In this document: positions 1 through 7,795 of the stretch, in pieces
Layout of the letters: each line of letters opens with the position of its first letter
Position numbering within the stretch: position 1 is the stretch's first letter
NCBI GenBank assembly: GCA_021811305.1
Contig: JAJZPD010000009.1
Coordinates: 1-18,316 of the forward strand
Source: a bacterium
GTDB lineage: Bacteria > Patescibacteriota > Minisyncoccia > UBA6257 > Colwellbacteraceae
Reading direction: 5' to 3'
Length of the DNA: 18,316 nt
The notes under the pieces: generated by a model
Seen by the model: only the letters and a program-made list of their open reading frames with translations
The model's database searches: none
Told to the model about the DNA's origin: nothing
Position numbers and translations under genes: made by a program

Positions 1-710
1 TCCACCACCGCGCCGCGGGCGGTATTGATGAGGACCGCTCCTTTTTTGATCTTACCAACATTGTCCTTGTTTATAAGATGGTGGGTCGACGGCAGATAAG
101 GAACGTGGATGGTTATCACGTCCGCGGACTGTAGCAGCTCGTCGAGCGGCAGATACTTGAAGTTCAGTTGACTCTCCAGCTCCGGCTTGGGATAGGCGTC
201 GAAGGCTACGACTTTCATGCCGAAGCCGTTGGCGATAGCGATTGAGTAGCGGCCGATCCGGCCGGTGCCGATCACTCCCATCGTCTTTTCTTTGAGATCG
301 AATCCTTGCAGCCCCTCCAAGCTGTATGATCCGGTTTCGCGGATGCGATCAAAAGACTTGTAAATCTTGCGAGAAATATTCAAAAGCAATCCGAAGGCGA
401 ACTCCGCCACGGTATTTTCGCCGTACGAGGGAACGCTGGAAACCACGACCCCTTTGGCGTTAGCAGCCGCCAAATCAATGTGGTCGAAGCCGGTGGTGCG
501 GGTGGCGATCAGCTTCAAATTCGGGAAAGCGGCAAGCACAGCGCCGTCGATTTTCGATCCGACAAAAATCGAAATCGCGTCGTAATCCTTTTCCGCCGGC
601 AGGTTCTCGGCGTTTAATTCGGCGCGGACAAAAGTCATCTCGTTCCCGATCAACTTTTCTTTCATGTATTTTTCCTCCCACTCTTCTATTTCAAAAAAAC
701 CAATCTTCAT
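1..710 (-). CDS. D-lactate dehydrogenase-type 2-hydroxyacid dehydrogenase, C-terminus cut by window edge
   Basis: NAD-dependent D-2-hydroxyacid dehydrogenase, most likely reducing pyruvate to D-lactate in the cytoplasm. The 236 visible residues start at ATG 708-710; a second in-frame ATG lies 15 codons later. Residues 71-80 read RTTGFDHIDL and 94-103 PSYGENTVAE, both typical of the D-LDH/HADH catalytic domain. The Rossmann loop GVIGTGRIG is at 145-153, with an acidic Asp171 after beta-2 that favours NAD over NADP. The catalytic Arg232 lies in NTARGAVV, just before the edge; the Glu and His of the catalytic set are outside the window. The stretch SLEGLQGF and the HVPYLPSTHHLIN segment resemble D-lactate dehydrogenases (E. 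coli LdhA and Aquifex types) more than glycerate or phosphoglycerate dehydrogenases. The start is 6 nt after the eno stop, so it is the last visible gene of the operon. Hydroxypyruvate or glyoxylate reductase activity remains possible. Confidence 0.88.
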   Translation of the reverse strand, partial: MKIGFFEIEEWEEKYMKEKLIGNEMTFVRAELNAENLPAEKDYDAISIFVGSKIDGAVLAAFPNLKLIATRTTGFDHIDLAAANAKGVVVSSVPSYGENTVAEFAFGLLLNISRKIYKSFDRIRETGSYSLEGLQGFDLKEKTMGVIGTGRIGRYSIAIANGFGMKVVAFDAYPKPELESQLNFKYLPLDELLQSADVITIHVPYLPSTHHLINKDNVGKIKKGAVLINTARGAVV

Positions 711-716
711 TTTTTA

Positions 717-1931
717 TTATTTGTTTACTTCTTGCTTTAACGACTTTTCGATTTGCACCAACCTCTTGTATTTTACCAGTCTTTCGCCCTGGAGAGGAGA
801 GCCCGACTTCAGTCCGTCGGCGCCGATGCCGTACGCCAGGTCGGCGATGAAGTCATCGTCGGTCTCGCCGCTGCGATGGCTGACAACAACCTTCCAATCG
901 AATTGCCTGGCCAGATTTACGGCGGCTATCGTCTCGCTAACCGTCCCGATTTGGTTCGGCTTGATAATCACGCCGTTCGCCGCGCGCGCCTGGGCCGCTT
1001 TTTTCATTCTCTCGACGTTGGTCGCCGTCAGGTCGTCTCCGATTATCCAAACGCCCCGGCGTTCCCGTGACAACGTTTCCCACTCCTCCATTCTTTCCTC
1101 GTCGAACGGATCCTCGATGGATAAGAGGCCGTAGCGCTTGATGATCCACTCGTAAATTTTCAATAATTCTTCTCCGGTCCAAGTCTGCGACCGCCATTTA
1201 TAAACGCTCTCCCTCGCATCCCATAAGCTGGAGGCGGCGGCGTCGATAGATAAATCTACTCTGTCGCCGTAAACGCGCCGCGCCTCGTCCAAGAGCTCCA
1301 ACCCCAGTTCGGGGTCGAGTCCGGAGACGACAAACCCCCCTTCATCGCCAAAGCGGTCCGCCTCTCCGCGGGGAGCAAGCACTCCCTTCAGCGTTTCGAT
1401 AAATTCAAATCCCGTCTTTAAAGCCGCCTCGGGGCTGCTGGTTTTAGGAACCGCCAGGTACTCCTGGAACGGAAGAGGGCTATCGGAGGCGGAGACGTGC
1501 ACCCCCCCGTTAATCAAGTTAAAAAGAAGCCGCGGAAACGAAGAGGAAGCCCCGGCGCTCTGGCGCCGGAGGAACTCATAAAGAGGGAGGTTCTCTTCGG
1601 CAGCGGCCAATCGCGCGAAGGAGATGCTTAAAGCCAGAATTAGATTCGCCCCCAGACTGCTTTTGTCAGGGGTTCCGTCAAGATTAATCAGAAAGTCATC
1701 GAATTCACGCTGCGTTTCGAAATTTTTTTTCCCGGCAACGCGCATCACGCGCTCCAGGCTTTCCAAAGCCTTTTCGGGAGCAATCGGCTTAGCCTCGAAC
1801 TTTCCCCGGCTTTTCCCGGACGGTACGGACGATTTAAATTCTCTTCCCCTCGAAAGCAGATCAATCTCGATAGTTTTCTCGCCGCGCGAGTCTTCGATTA
1901 TTCTTCCCCGCGCCGCTTCGATTTTAGCCAT
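717..1931 (-). CDS. eno: enolase (phosphopyruvate hydratase), divergent and slightly short
   Basis: Interconverts 2-phosphoglycerate and phosphoenolpyruvate in the cytoplasm. At 404 aa it is shorter than the usual 420-430. The active site appears complete by alignment with yeast enolase: loop-1 Ser41 in PSGKSRG (usually PSGASTG), His145 in NLINGGVH, Glu157 in FQEYL, Glu197 in GDEGGF, metal ligands Asp230, Glu273 (SIEDP) and the GDDLT aspartates at 299-300, Lys324 in IIKPNQIGT, His352-Arg-Ser, and Lys375 in LKSGSP. The region after loop 1 is abbreviated and unlike typical bacterial enolases. The ATG overlaps the ppsA stop by 8 nt and is preceded by a GGAAG-type ribosome binding site inside the ppsA end, which indicates translational coupling. 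Confidence 0.93.
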   Translation of the reverse strand: MAKIEAARGRIIEDSRGEKTIEIDLLSRGREFKSSVPSGKSRGKFEAKPIAPEKALESLERVMRVAGKKNFETQREFDDFLINLDGTPDKSSLGANLILALSISFARLAAAEENLPLYEFLRRQSAGASSSFPRLLFNLINGGVHVSASDSPLPFQEYLAVPKTSSPEAALKTGFEFIETLKGVLAPRGEADRFGDEGGFVVSGLDPELGLELLDEARRVYGDRVDLSIDAAASSLWDARESVYKWRSQTWTGEELLKIYEWIIKRYGLLSIEDPFDEERMEEWETLSRERRGVWIIGDDLTATNVERMKKAAQARAANGVIIKPNQIGTVSETIAAVNLARQFDWKVVVSHRSGETDDDFIADLAYGIGADGLKSGSPLQGERLVKYKRLVQIEKSLKQEVNK

Positions 1932-4900
1932 GCAATTGCTCTTCCTTCTTTTTGATGGCCACCGCCGTTTTAACCACCGAGTCCGGATTTAGCGAAATAC
2001 TTTCGATCCCCTTCTCGACCAGGAAAGTGGCGAAGTCTTCGTAATCGGAAGGCGCCTGTCCGCAAATACCGACGTACTTTCCTTTCTTTTTGGCCACCTC
2101 GATGATCTTTCCGACGGAAATCTTTACCGCTTCATTGCGCTCATCGGCTATTTTCGCCAGCTCGGTGTTGTCGCGATCAATTCCGACCGTAAGCTGGGTC
2201 AGATCATTCGAGCCGATGCTGAAACCGTCGAAAATGTCCAAGAACTCGTCGGCCAGGAGCATGTTGGCCGGAATTTCGGCCATGGCGTAAACCTTCAATC
2301 CATTTTCCCCCTGTTTCAACCCGAACTCGCTCATCGTCTGAATAACTTTTCTACCCTCTTCTGGCGTCCGGCAAAACGGAATCATCGGAGTGACATTTGC
2401 AAGGCCGAACTCCTCCCGCACTTTCTTCAATGCCTCACACTCCAAACCAAAAGCCTCTTTGAAACGCGGATCATAGTAGCGCGAAGCTCCGCGCCAGCCA
2501 ATCATCGGGTTTTCTTCCTTCGGTTCGAAATTCCTTCCTCCCAAAAGCGCTGCATACTCGTTGGTTTTAAAATCAGAAAACCGGACAATGACCTCGTGCG
2601 GATAAAAGGCGGCGCCTATTTGAGCGACGCCCTCCGCCAGCTTGCTGACATAAAATTCCCTGCCGTTTTTGTAGCCGGCGATAATCTTCCTGATTTGTAC
2701 GCGCGATTTTGGATCAGCTTTCTGCGGCTGAAGCAGGGCTAGTGGATGCGCCTTGATCCGCGCAGCAATGATAAACTCCTCGCGAGCCAACCCGACTCCA
2801 TCCGCCGGCAAGAAAGAAGCCTCGTACGCCTCGTCCGGACTACCGATATTGACCATTATCTTCGTCCGCGGCTTCTGGAATTTTTTCAACTCGTAAGTCT
2901 TTTTTTCCCACTTTGTCTTTCCCGCCCAAACTAATCCCTCGGTTCCGCTTGAACAATCAACGGTCAAAGCCATCCCTTTCTTAATTACCTTGGTAGCAGT
3001 TTCGGTTCCAACGACGCAGGGTATTCCCAACTCGCGCGAAACTATGGCGGCGTGAGAATTCGAAACCAAGACAGGCGTAAGTCTGTTGGTAAAAACCACA
3101 TAGTTATGGTCCATATCGTTATCGGCTTCCACTTCAACGTTAAAAACGTCTATCTTTCCCAAGGTTCTAACCAGTTTAACGCGCTGCATCCTTAAGGAAG
3201 AATTCAAAACGTCCTCAATCTCTTTCCTTAAATCGGCATCGGCTAGCGGGAGCAGGTAGTCCTTAATCTTCCTCGCGTCAATCAATAAATTATTTTGGAC
3301 ATATGGTTTGATTCTGCCTTTATAGTTGATATCCGAGACAACATCTCCCATTACCTGTTTCGCTGCGAAGAGTTTCGTACCCAATTTCTTGTCTCGCGCA
3401 AGAAGTTTCGTTTTCCTGACATTAGATAAGATCTCTCCCATCTTTTCAACAATCTGAACATTGTAAATGTTTCTATTGCTAGTAATCTGAGGCACAATTC
3501 CTAGTCGCAGGCAGCTTATCACTACAGCTTGTAAAACATTTTTCTTGCTGGCGTATATTTGTAGTCGATTATTATAGAACGATCCATCTCCGTCTATGAC
3601 GCCGGCCAAAAAATTTTTCGCCGCGGCTTCGCTAAAAGACAAAGCTAGTATCGGCAAGCTGTCTAGATAATTCTTTACTTGCAGGGCAATTTCCAGACTA
3701 TAACACCTGAAGTCAGTCGCCGTTCCAACAACGGTCCTGCCTCGCAATTGAGAGGAAGCAAATTTTTCTCTAGCTGTCATCCTTTTGCCAAAAATTTCGG
3801 CAAAATAGGAATTAACCTCGGCAATAAGTTTTTGCTTCTCCGGAGACTCTTTCTGGGTAAAAGTTATTTGTCCGCGCCGGAAATTACCGCTAACGCCTCG
3901 ACTTAAATACACGTTTCCATCGGTGGCCAGCGCACCGAGTAGGTATGCCAACTTATTGTCGATCGATCTCGAATAGGCTTCCGGCACTTTTTCCACAAGA
4001 CACACAGCCTCTTCATCTTCTATGATGTTCTTTAACGGCTTTTTTATCAGCCGGCGGTTCTCATAAGTGTAAAACTTGTGATCGCTCGTTACATCTATAG
4101 TGTTATTGGCTGTATTGCCAGTTTGGGAGACGCTTACTCTCACCGCGTTAAGCCTATTCTTTTGCGAGCTGAGCACTTTTTTCCACTTCGGCGATTTACT
4201 TCCGTAATCATAAGAAAGAACATTAAACTTTTCACCGGCGGCGATTCTTTTATAAACTTCGCTAAAGTTAATAAATCCCTTATCCGTTAAAATGTTAGTT
4301 TCCCCGGAAAAGCAAGTGCGACCGCCTTCGTCGGTCACGATGGCCGAGGCGATCTTCATTATTGGCTCCCAGTCGGGGTCGGTCATCCGCGTCACCAGCA
4401 CCTCGCCTTTTTTGAACTGCCCGATATTCTTCGCGCTTTTAATTACTTTAGCCGGGCCCTCGGCTATCTTCGATCCTATAGCCGCGCCTTTTACCAGAAG
4501 TTTTCCCGGAGAGCGCATTACGTAATTCTCCAGTGTCTCAACCGCTTTGGCTCCGTGGACCGTTTCCGGCCTGGCCTGAACGATGAAAAGCTTTCCACTC
4601 ACCCCGTCTTTCGCCCACTCGATGTCCATCGGCTTCTTGTAGTGCTCCTCGATCTTCAGACACCAGTCAGCCAGCTGCAGTATTTCATTATCCCTTAAAA
4701 CGAACTTGCTCCTTTTCGCAGCGGCAGTTGTAATCAGCCTGGTCCGTTCCTTGTCGCCATAAATAAGCGTCTTCTCTTTACTACCAAGTTCTTTCATTAT
4801 TATCGCCGGAAATCCCTTACGGAACGGCTCTTTGGCGATATGGAACTCGTCCGGCACGACCTCTCCCTGCACAATCATTTCTCCCAAGCCCCAGGATCCG

Positions 4901-5553
4901 TTAATGACTACCACGCCTTGAAAACCGGTATCGGGATCAAGAGTGAAAGCAACCCCCGAGCATGCCTTATCGGAACGAACCATTTTTTGCACCCCGACCG
5001 AAAGATATGTTTTAAGGTGACTAAATCCCTTATCCTCGCGGTAAGAGATAGCGCGATTGGTAAAGAGAGAGGCAAAGCATTTTTTAACCGACAACAACAA
5101 CTCCTTTTCCCCCACCACATTTAAGTAAGTCTCCTGCTGTCCGGCAAAACTAGCTCCCGGCAAATCCTCGGCCGTGGCCGAAGAGCGCACGGCGACATCG
5201 GTGTTCTTAGTTTTATACTCGGCCGAAAGCTTGTGATACGCCTCGCTTATCTCCGCCGCCATTTCTTCCGGTATAGAGGCGCCAAGGATCGCTTTACGGA
5301 CAGCCGCTCCTCTTTTCTCCAAATCTGTCAAGCTTTTTACATTTAAACCTTTTAATAATTCCGCGATCCTTTTATCCAATCCGTTGGCTCGCAGAAATTC
5401 CTGGTAAGCTCCGGATGTGATAGCAAATCCGTTCGGGATACGCACGCCCTCCTTGGTAAGGCTGACATACATCTCTCCTAAAGATGCGTTCTTCCCTCCG
5501 ACCTCGGGCACGTTTTTTATCGACACCTCCTCAAACCAAAGTATGTTTTTCAT
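1924..5553 (-). CDS. ppsA: phosphoenolpyruvate synthase precursor with in-frame intein
   Basis: Pyruvate, water dikinase: pyruvate + ATP + H2O to PEP + AMP + Pi, reversible. The precursor is 1209 aa. Removing residues 414-832 leaves 790 aa, the normal PpsA length. The N-terminal ATP-grasp PEP/pyruvate-binding domain spans about 1-345 (VGGKNASLGEMY at 18-29, AVRSSATAEDLPGASFAGQ at 121-139, IVQARPE at 324-330). The swivelling phospho-His domain reads TDEGGRT, is interrupted by the intein, then resumes SHAAIVSRELGIP with catalytic His834. The C-terminal TIM-barrel PEP-binding domain includes PMIPFCRTPEEG, MAEIPAN, GSNDLTQLT and the catalytic-Cys motif GICGQAPSD. The start is ATG 5551-5553, 9 nt after the glycerate kinase stop, with no clear Shine-Dalgarno. 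It lies in an operon with glycerate kinase upstream and eno downstream. Activity requires protein splicing. Confidence 0.95.
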   Translation of the reverse strand: MKNILWFEEVSIKNVPEVGGKNASLGEMYVSLTKEGVRIPNGFAITSGAYQEFLRANGLDKRIAELLKGLNVKSLTDLEKRGAAVRKAILGASIPEEMAAEISEAYHKLSAEYKTKNTDVAVRSSATAEDLPGASFAGQQETYLNVVGEKELLLSVKKCFASLFTNRAISYREDKGFSHLKTYLSVGVQKMVRSDKACSGVAFTLDPDTGFQGVVVINGSWGLGEMIVQGEVVPDEFHIAKEPFRKGFPAIIMKELGSKEKTLIYGDKERTRLITTAAAKRSKFVLRDNEILQLADWCLKIEEHYKKPMDIEWAKDGVSGKLFIVQARPETVHGAKAVETLENYVMRSPGKLLVKGAAIGSKIAEGPAKVIKSAKNIGQFKKGEVLVTRMTDPDWEPIMKIASAIVTDEGGRTCFSGETNILTDKGFINFSEVYKRIAAGEKFNVLSYDYGSKSPKWKKVLSSQKNRLNAVRVSVSQTGNTANNTIDVTSDHKFYTYENRRLIKKPLKNIIEDEEAVCLVEKVPEAYSRSIDNKLAYLLGALATDGNVYLSRGVSGNFRRGQITFTQKESPEKQKLIAEVNSYFAEIFGKRMTAREKFASSQLRGRTVVGTATDFRCYSLEIALQVKNYLDSLPILALSFSEAAAKNFLAGVIDGDGSFYNNRLQIYASKKNVLQAVVISCLRLGIVPQITSNRNIYNVQIVEKMGEILSNVRKTKLLARDKKLGTKLFAAKQVMGDVVSDINYKGRIKPYVQNNLLIDARKIKDYLLPLADADLRKEIEDVLNSSLRMQRVKLVRTLGKIDVFNVEVEADNDMDHNYVVFTNRLTPVLVSNSHAAIVSRELGIPCVVGTETATKVIKKGMALTVDCSSGTEGLVWAGKTKWEKKTYELKKFQKPRTKIMVNIGSPDEAYEASFLPADGVGLAREEFIIAARIKAHPLALLQPQKADPKSRVQIRKIIAGYKNGREFYVSKLAEGVAQIGAAFYPHEVIVRFSDFKTNEYAALLGGRNFEPKEENPMIGWRGASRYYDPRFKEAFGLECEALKKVREEFGLANVTPMIPFCRTPEEGRKVIQTMSEFGLKQGENGLKVYAMAEIPANMLLADEFLDIFDGFSIGSNDLTQLTVGIDRDNTELAKIADERNEAVKISVGKIIEVAKKKGKYVGICGQAPSDYEDFATFLVEKGIESISLNPDSVVKTAVAIKKKEEQLHG
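3058..4314 (-). mobile_element. LAGLIDADG (DOD) intein inside ppsA, 419 residues
   Basis: Protein-splicing element, precursor residues 414-832. It begins with Cys (block A, CFSGETNILTDKGF) and ends VLVSN, followed by extein Ser833. Block B is IDVTSDHKFY with the TxxH motif (His492). Homing-endonuclease block C is AYLLGALATDGNVYL with Asp545, and block E is FLAGVIDGDGSFY with Asp654 and Asp656. Block F is VFNVEVEADNDMDHNY. Both endonuclease aspartate motifs are intact, so DNA cleavage activity is plausible. Insertion lies between Thr and Ser-His of the PpsA phospho-histidine motif, an essential and highly conserved site typical of homing targets. The penultimate intein residue is Ser where most inteins have His. 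By eye the segment is richer in A+T than the exteins, consistent with acquisition by transfer. Splice junctions follow from resumption of the PpsA consensus. Confidence 0.95.
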
Positions 5554-5562
5554 TTTTTGTTG

Positions 5563-6846
5563 TTATCTTTTATTTTTCGATTTCTTCTGCGCGACTAGCA
5601 TTAGATCCGAAACATTGCTTCCCGTCTTTCCACATTTGATCGCTCCACCCGCCCGGCGGAAGAACAAATAAGAGTTGTTACTCAGGAGAAACTCTCCCGG
5701 ATCGAGCCCGCTTTTAGTCGCTTTCCGCAAAGTATCGCGGTCGGCCAAGGCGCCAGCAGCATCGACGATATTATCGACTCCGTCCGAGGCTATCGAAAGC
5801 AACACCTGACCTTCCTTCAAATGTTTCAACCCGCCCAAAACGACGTCCATATTTCTGCCGCCTTTGCCTTTTTTATTTGTGACGCAAACAAGCGTTTCCC
5901 CTCCGTACAAAACCATCTCGCCGTCGTTCTTCAATCCGCGAAGCAGTTCTTCACCAACCTCGGCCGCTTCGCCGCGCACGAATCCTTGACCGACAAAGGT
6001 TCGATATCCTAGGGATTGGGCCTTTCTCTCCATTGCGTGTAAGGCATCGGCGTTACGCAGAAGCAGAATGTTTTTCGTTTTGGAGAAAATTTTTCGATCT
6101 TTCGGGGTTTCTGAGAGGCGGATGTCGTTTATACCGTAGCGAGAGAGAACCTTCTGAGCGTCTTTCTTGGTCGTCGTATCCAAGAAAGTCGGGCCGGAGG
6201 CGACCAAACTCGGATCGTCGAAAGGGACATCGGAAAAAACCAGCCCCAATACGGAAGCGGGGTTGGCTAATCGCACCAAATTTCCGCCATGCGCATCAGA
6301 AATGTGTTTGCGAACCGTGTTCATCTCCTCGATGTCAGCGCCGCTATTAAGAAGCCGCGAGAAAACCCGACGAGCCGAGGAAATCGAACCGCCCTTCGGC
6401 CTGAAGAGCAGGGACGAACCCCCGCCGGAGATTATCGCGATAATCAAATCGCCCTTTTTAGCGTTTTTGGCAATTTTCATTATCTCCTCCGTCGCTCTGG
6501 CGTTTTGCGCCGACGGCAAAGGATGTGTTCCCAAAAAACTTTTAATCCTCTTAAGTTTCTTGCTTCTTGTATCGATTACCGCGCCTCCGCTCACTCGCGG
6601 CCCAAGAATTTTTTCCAAATATTCCGCCGAATCAAGTGCGGCCTTGCCGATTCCGATGACAAAAATCCGCCGATACTTTCGCAGATCTATTTTATCTTTC
6701 TTTACGAGGAGGAGTTCTCCGACCAGCCGCACCTCGCGGGGCAAGAATTTCTTTGGGCTTATAGCCTCTAATCCGGCTTCGGCTACCAGGAGAGCGTCTC
6801 GACGAAGAGGCGTTTTCGCCAACGACTCGAGGTTTTTAATAAACAT
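5563..6846 (-). CDS. type-2 glycerate 2-kinase (DUF4147/MOFRL family)
   Basis: Phosphorylates D-glycerate with ATP to 2-phosphoglycerate, the substrate of the enolase two genes downstream. The 427 aa match the usual length of about 420-450. The N-terminal DUF4147 domain shows VIGIGKAA at 63-70 (Lys68), the glycine-rich loop ISGGGSSLL at 139-147, and SDVPFDDPSLVASGPT at 205-220. The C-terminal MOFRL domain shows LYGGETLV, GKGGRNMD and ASDGVDNIVDAAGA. The family can also include hydroxypyruvate reductase annotations (TtuD), but those reflect an old misnaming. It is the first gene of a minus-strand operon, with a TATAAT box only 8 nt before the ATG and no Shine-Dalgarno, so the transcript is probably leaderless or nearly so. 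Confidence 0.92.
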   Translation of the reverse strand: MFIKNLESLAKTPLRRDALLVAEAGLEAISPKKFLPREVRLVGELLLVKKDKIDLRKYRRIFVIGIGKAALDSAEYLEKILGPRVSGGAVIDTRSKKLKRIKSFLGTHPLPSAQNARATEEIMKIAKNAKKGDLIIAIISGGGSSLLFRPKGGSISSARRVFSRLLNSGADIEEMNTVRKHISDAHGGNLVRLANPASVLGLVFSDVPFDDPSLVASGPTFLDTTTKKDAQKVLSRYGINDIRLSETPKDRKIFSKTKNILLLRNADALHAMERKAQSLGYRTFVGQGFVRGEAAEVGEELLRGLKNDGEMVLYGGETLVCVTNKKGKGGRNMDVVLGGLKHLKEGQVLLSIASDGVDNIVDAAGALADRDTLRKATKSGLDPGEFLLSNNSYLFFRRAGGAIKCGKTGSNVSDLMLVAQKKSKNKR

Positions 6847-6854
6847 TTGATCTC

Positions 6855-6884
6855 ATTATAACCCCAACCGGGCGAACACGACAG
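6855..6884 (-). promoter_or_regulatory. promoter of the glycerate kinase-ppsA-eno-ldh operon
   Basis: The -10 box is a perfect TATAAT (6855-6860). A weak -35 CTGTCG (6879-6884) is separated by 18 nt. The -10 box ends 8 nt before the start codon at 6846, which places transcription initiation at or within a few bases of the ATG. Confidence 0.65.
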
Positions 6885-6899
6885 TGGATGGAAATTTGT

Positions 6900-6928
6900 T
6901 TGACAAAAAGCTGATGGCGTTTTATTAA
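6900..6928 (+). promoter_or_regulatory. promoter of the pgeF-like gene
   Basis: Consensus -35 TTGACA (6900-6905), a 17-nt spacer, and -10 TATTAA (6923-6928, four of six matches). It is divergent from the operon promoter about 20 bp away. The predicted leader of about 50 nt holds a short hairpin, ACCGC-GCA-GCGGT, at 6935-6947. Confidence 0.65.
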
Positions 6929-6970
6929 TGGTTAACCGCGCAGCGGTAAAAATCTGCACATTAGACCTAT

Positions 6971-6976
6971 AGGAGG
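6971..6976 (+). promoter_or_regulatory. Shine-Dalgarno that fixes the pgeF start at GTG 6985
   Basis: AGGAGG, within the longer match AGGAGGTGAT, lies 8 nt before GTG 6985-6987. An in-frame GTG at 6976 overlaps this Shine-Dalgarno and therefore cannot be the start. Confidence 0.85.
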
Positions 6977-6984
6977 TGATTCCT

Positions 6985-7764
6985 GTGATCGATAGCGACC
7001 TGTTCATCAGACAGAACGTCAATGGAGTCGAAATAGTCATCACCACAAAGAAGGCCGGCAACCACAGTCCCCGATTCCAAGGGAATGCTTTAGAAAATCG
7101 CCTGTACCTGGCGAACTGCTTAGGCTTAGGACTAAACAACTTCGTCTACATGGGGGCGGAGATGAAAGAGCATGTCGTCTTCGTCACCTCCAGCGACGGC
7201 GGACGAGGAAGCCTTGCTCTGGAAGACAGTATCACTTGTGACGCCATGTTCACCAATGAACCTGGAGTCTTTCCAGTCCTCCTGCCAGGAGACTGCGCAC
7301 CGATCTTTATCGTCCACCGATTGTTTTGGGGCATAATCCACGCCGGGCGCGCCAACGCCAGCGTCATCATCCCCAAGGCAATCGGGTTGGTCTGTAAAGC
7401 ATTCGGCGTCGATCCAAAAAGCATCCTCGCCATTCTTGGTCCCACTATCGGCAATGCGTCCGATGGAGAAAGGTTGGCCGAGGACGATAGCCTCAGGTAC
7501 TTTTTCCCCCGCAACAAGGAAAAGTACATCCATGATCAGCTGGTCGATCCCGGTTGGAGAAAATCCGGCGCCGTCGTTGAGTCTACCGAGGGATGGGAAA
7601 TCCTGCTGGCGAAGTATGTCGAGTTCTCTCTGCGCGAACTTGGCGTAGTCCGCCTCCTTAATCCCCACCTCGATACCCTCAGCGGTCGTTTCTTCTCACA
7701 CTCTCTGTCGGTCAAGACCGAAGACCCCGAAGGGCGGCACGCCTGCCTCATCGGCCGTATCTAA
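6985..7764 (+). CDS. pgeF: PgeF/YfiH (laccase-domain, DUF152) family protein
   Basis: A member of the multicopper-polyphenol-oxidase-like YfiH/LACC1 family. Characterised members act as purine nucleoside phosphorylase/adenosine deaminase-type enzymes or edit peptidoglycan precursors. The protein is 259 aa from GTG 6985, a typical family length. The conserved Zn-site pattern is seen: His63 (MKEHVVFV), Cys104 (LLPGDCAPIF, family ADCxP) and His119 (IIHAGRANAS, family HAGWRG). The C-terminal signature is LSGRFFSHSLSV...GRHACLIG. Two usually conserved positions differ: ADC is GDC, and the HAGWRG Trp is missing. It is monocistronic, divergent from the glycolytic operon and convergent with the next gene, with 31 nt between the two stops and no clear terminator. 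The strong Shine-Dalgarno and longer leader contrast with most neighbours. Confidence 0.82.
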   Translation: MIDSDLFIRQNVNGVEIVITTKKAGNHSPRFQGNALENRLYLANCLGLGLNNFVYMGAEMKEHVVFVTSSDGGRGSLALEDSITCDAMFTNEPGVFPVLLPGDCAPIFIVHRLFWGIIHAGRANASVIIPKAIGLVCKAFGVDPKSILAILGPTIGNASDGERLAEDDSLRYFFPRNKEKYIHDQLVDPGWRKSGAVVESTEGWEILLAKYVEFSLRELGVVRLLNPHLDTLSGRFFSHSLSVKTEDPEGRHACLIGRI

Positions 7765-7795
7765 CTGCACCCTTCTCATTTTTATAGGATTAACC

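Noticed and set aside
664..1134. Plus-strand open frames over the enolase gene
   Set aside because: They are shadows of a minus-strand gene with a complete enolase active site.
6167..6850. 227-codon plus-strand open frame
   Set aside because: It is antisense to the glycerate kinase gene, whose protein shows all family motifs. The plus frame has low-complexity composition and no ribosome binding site.
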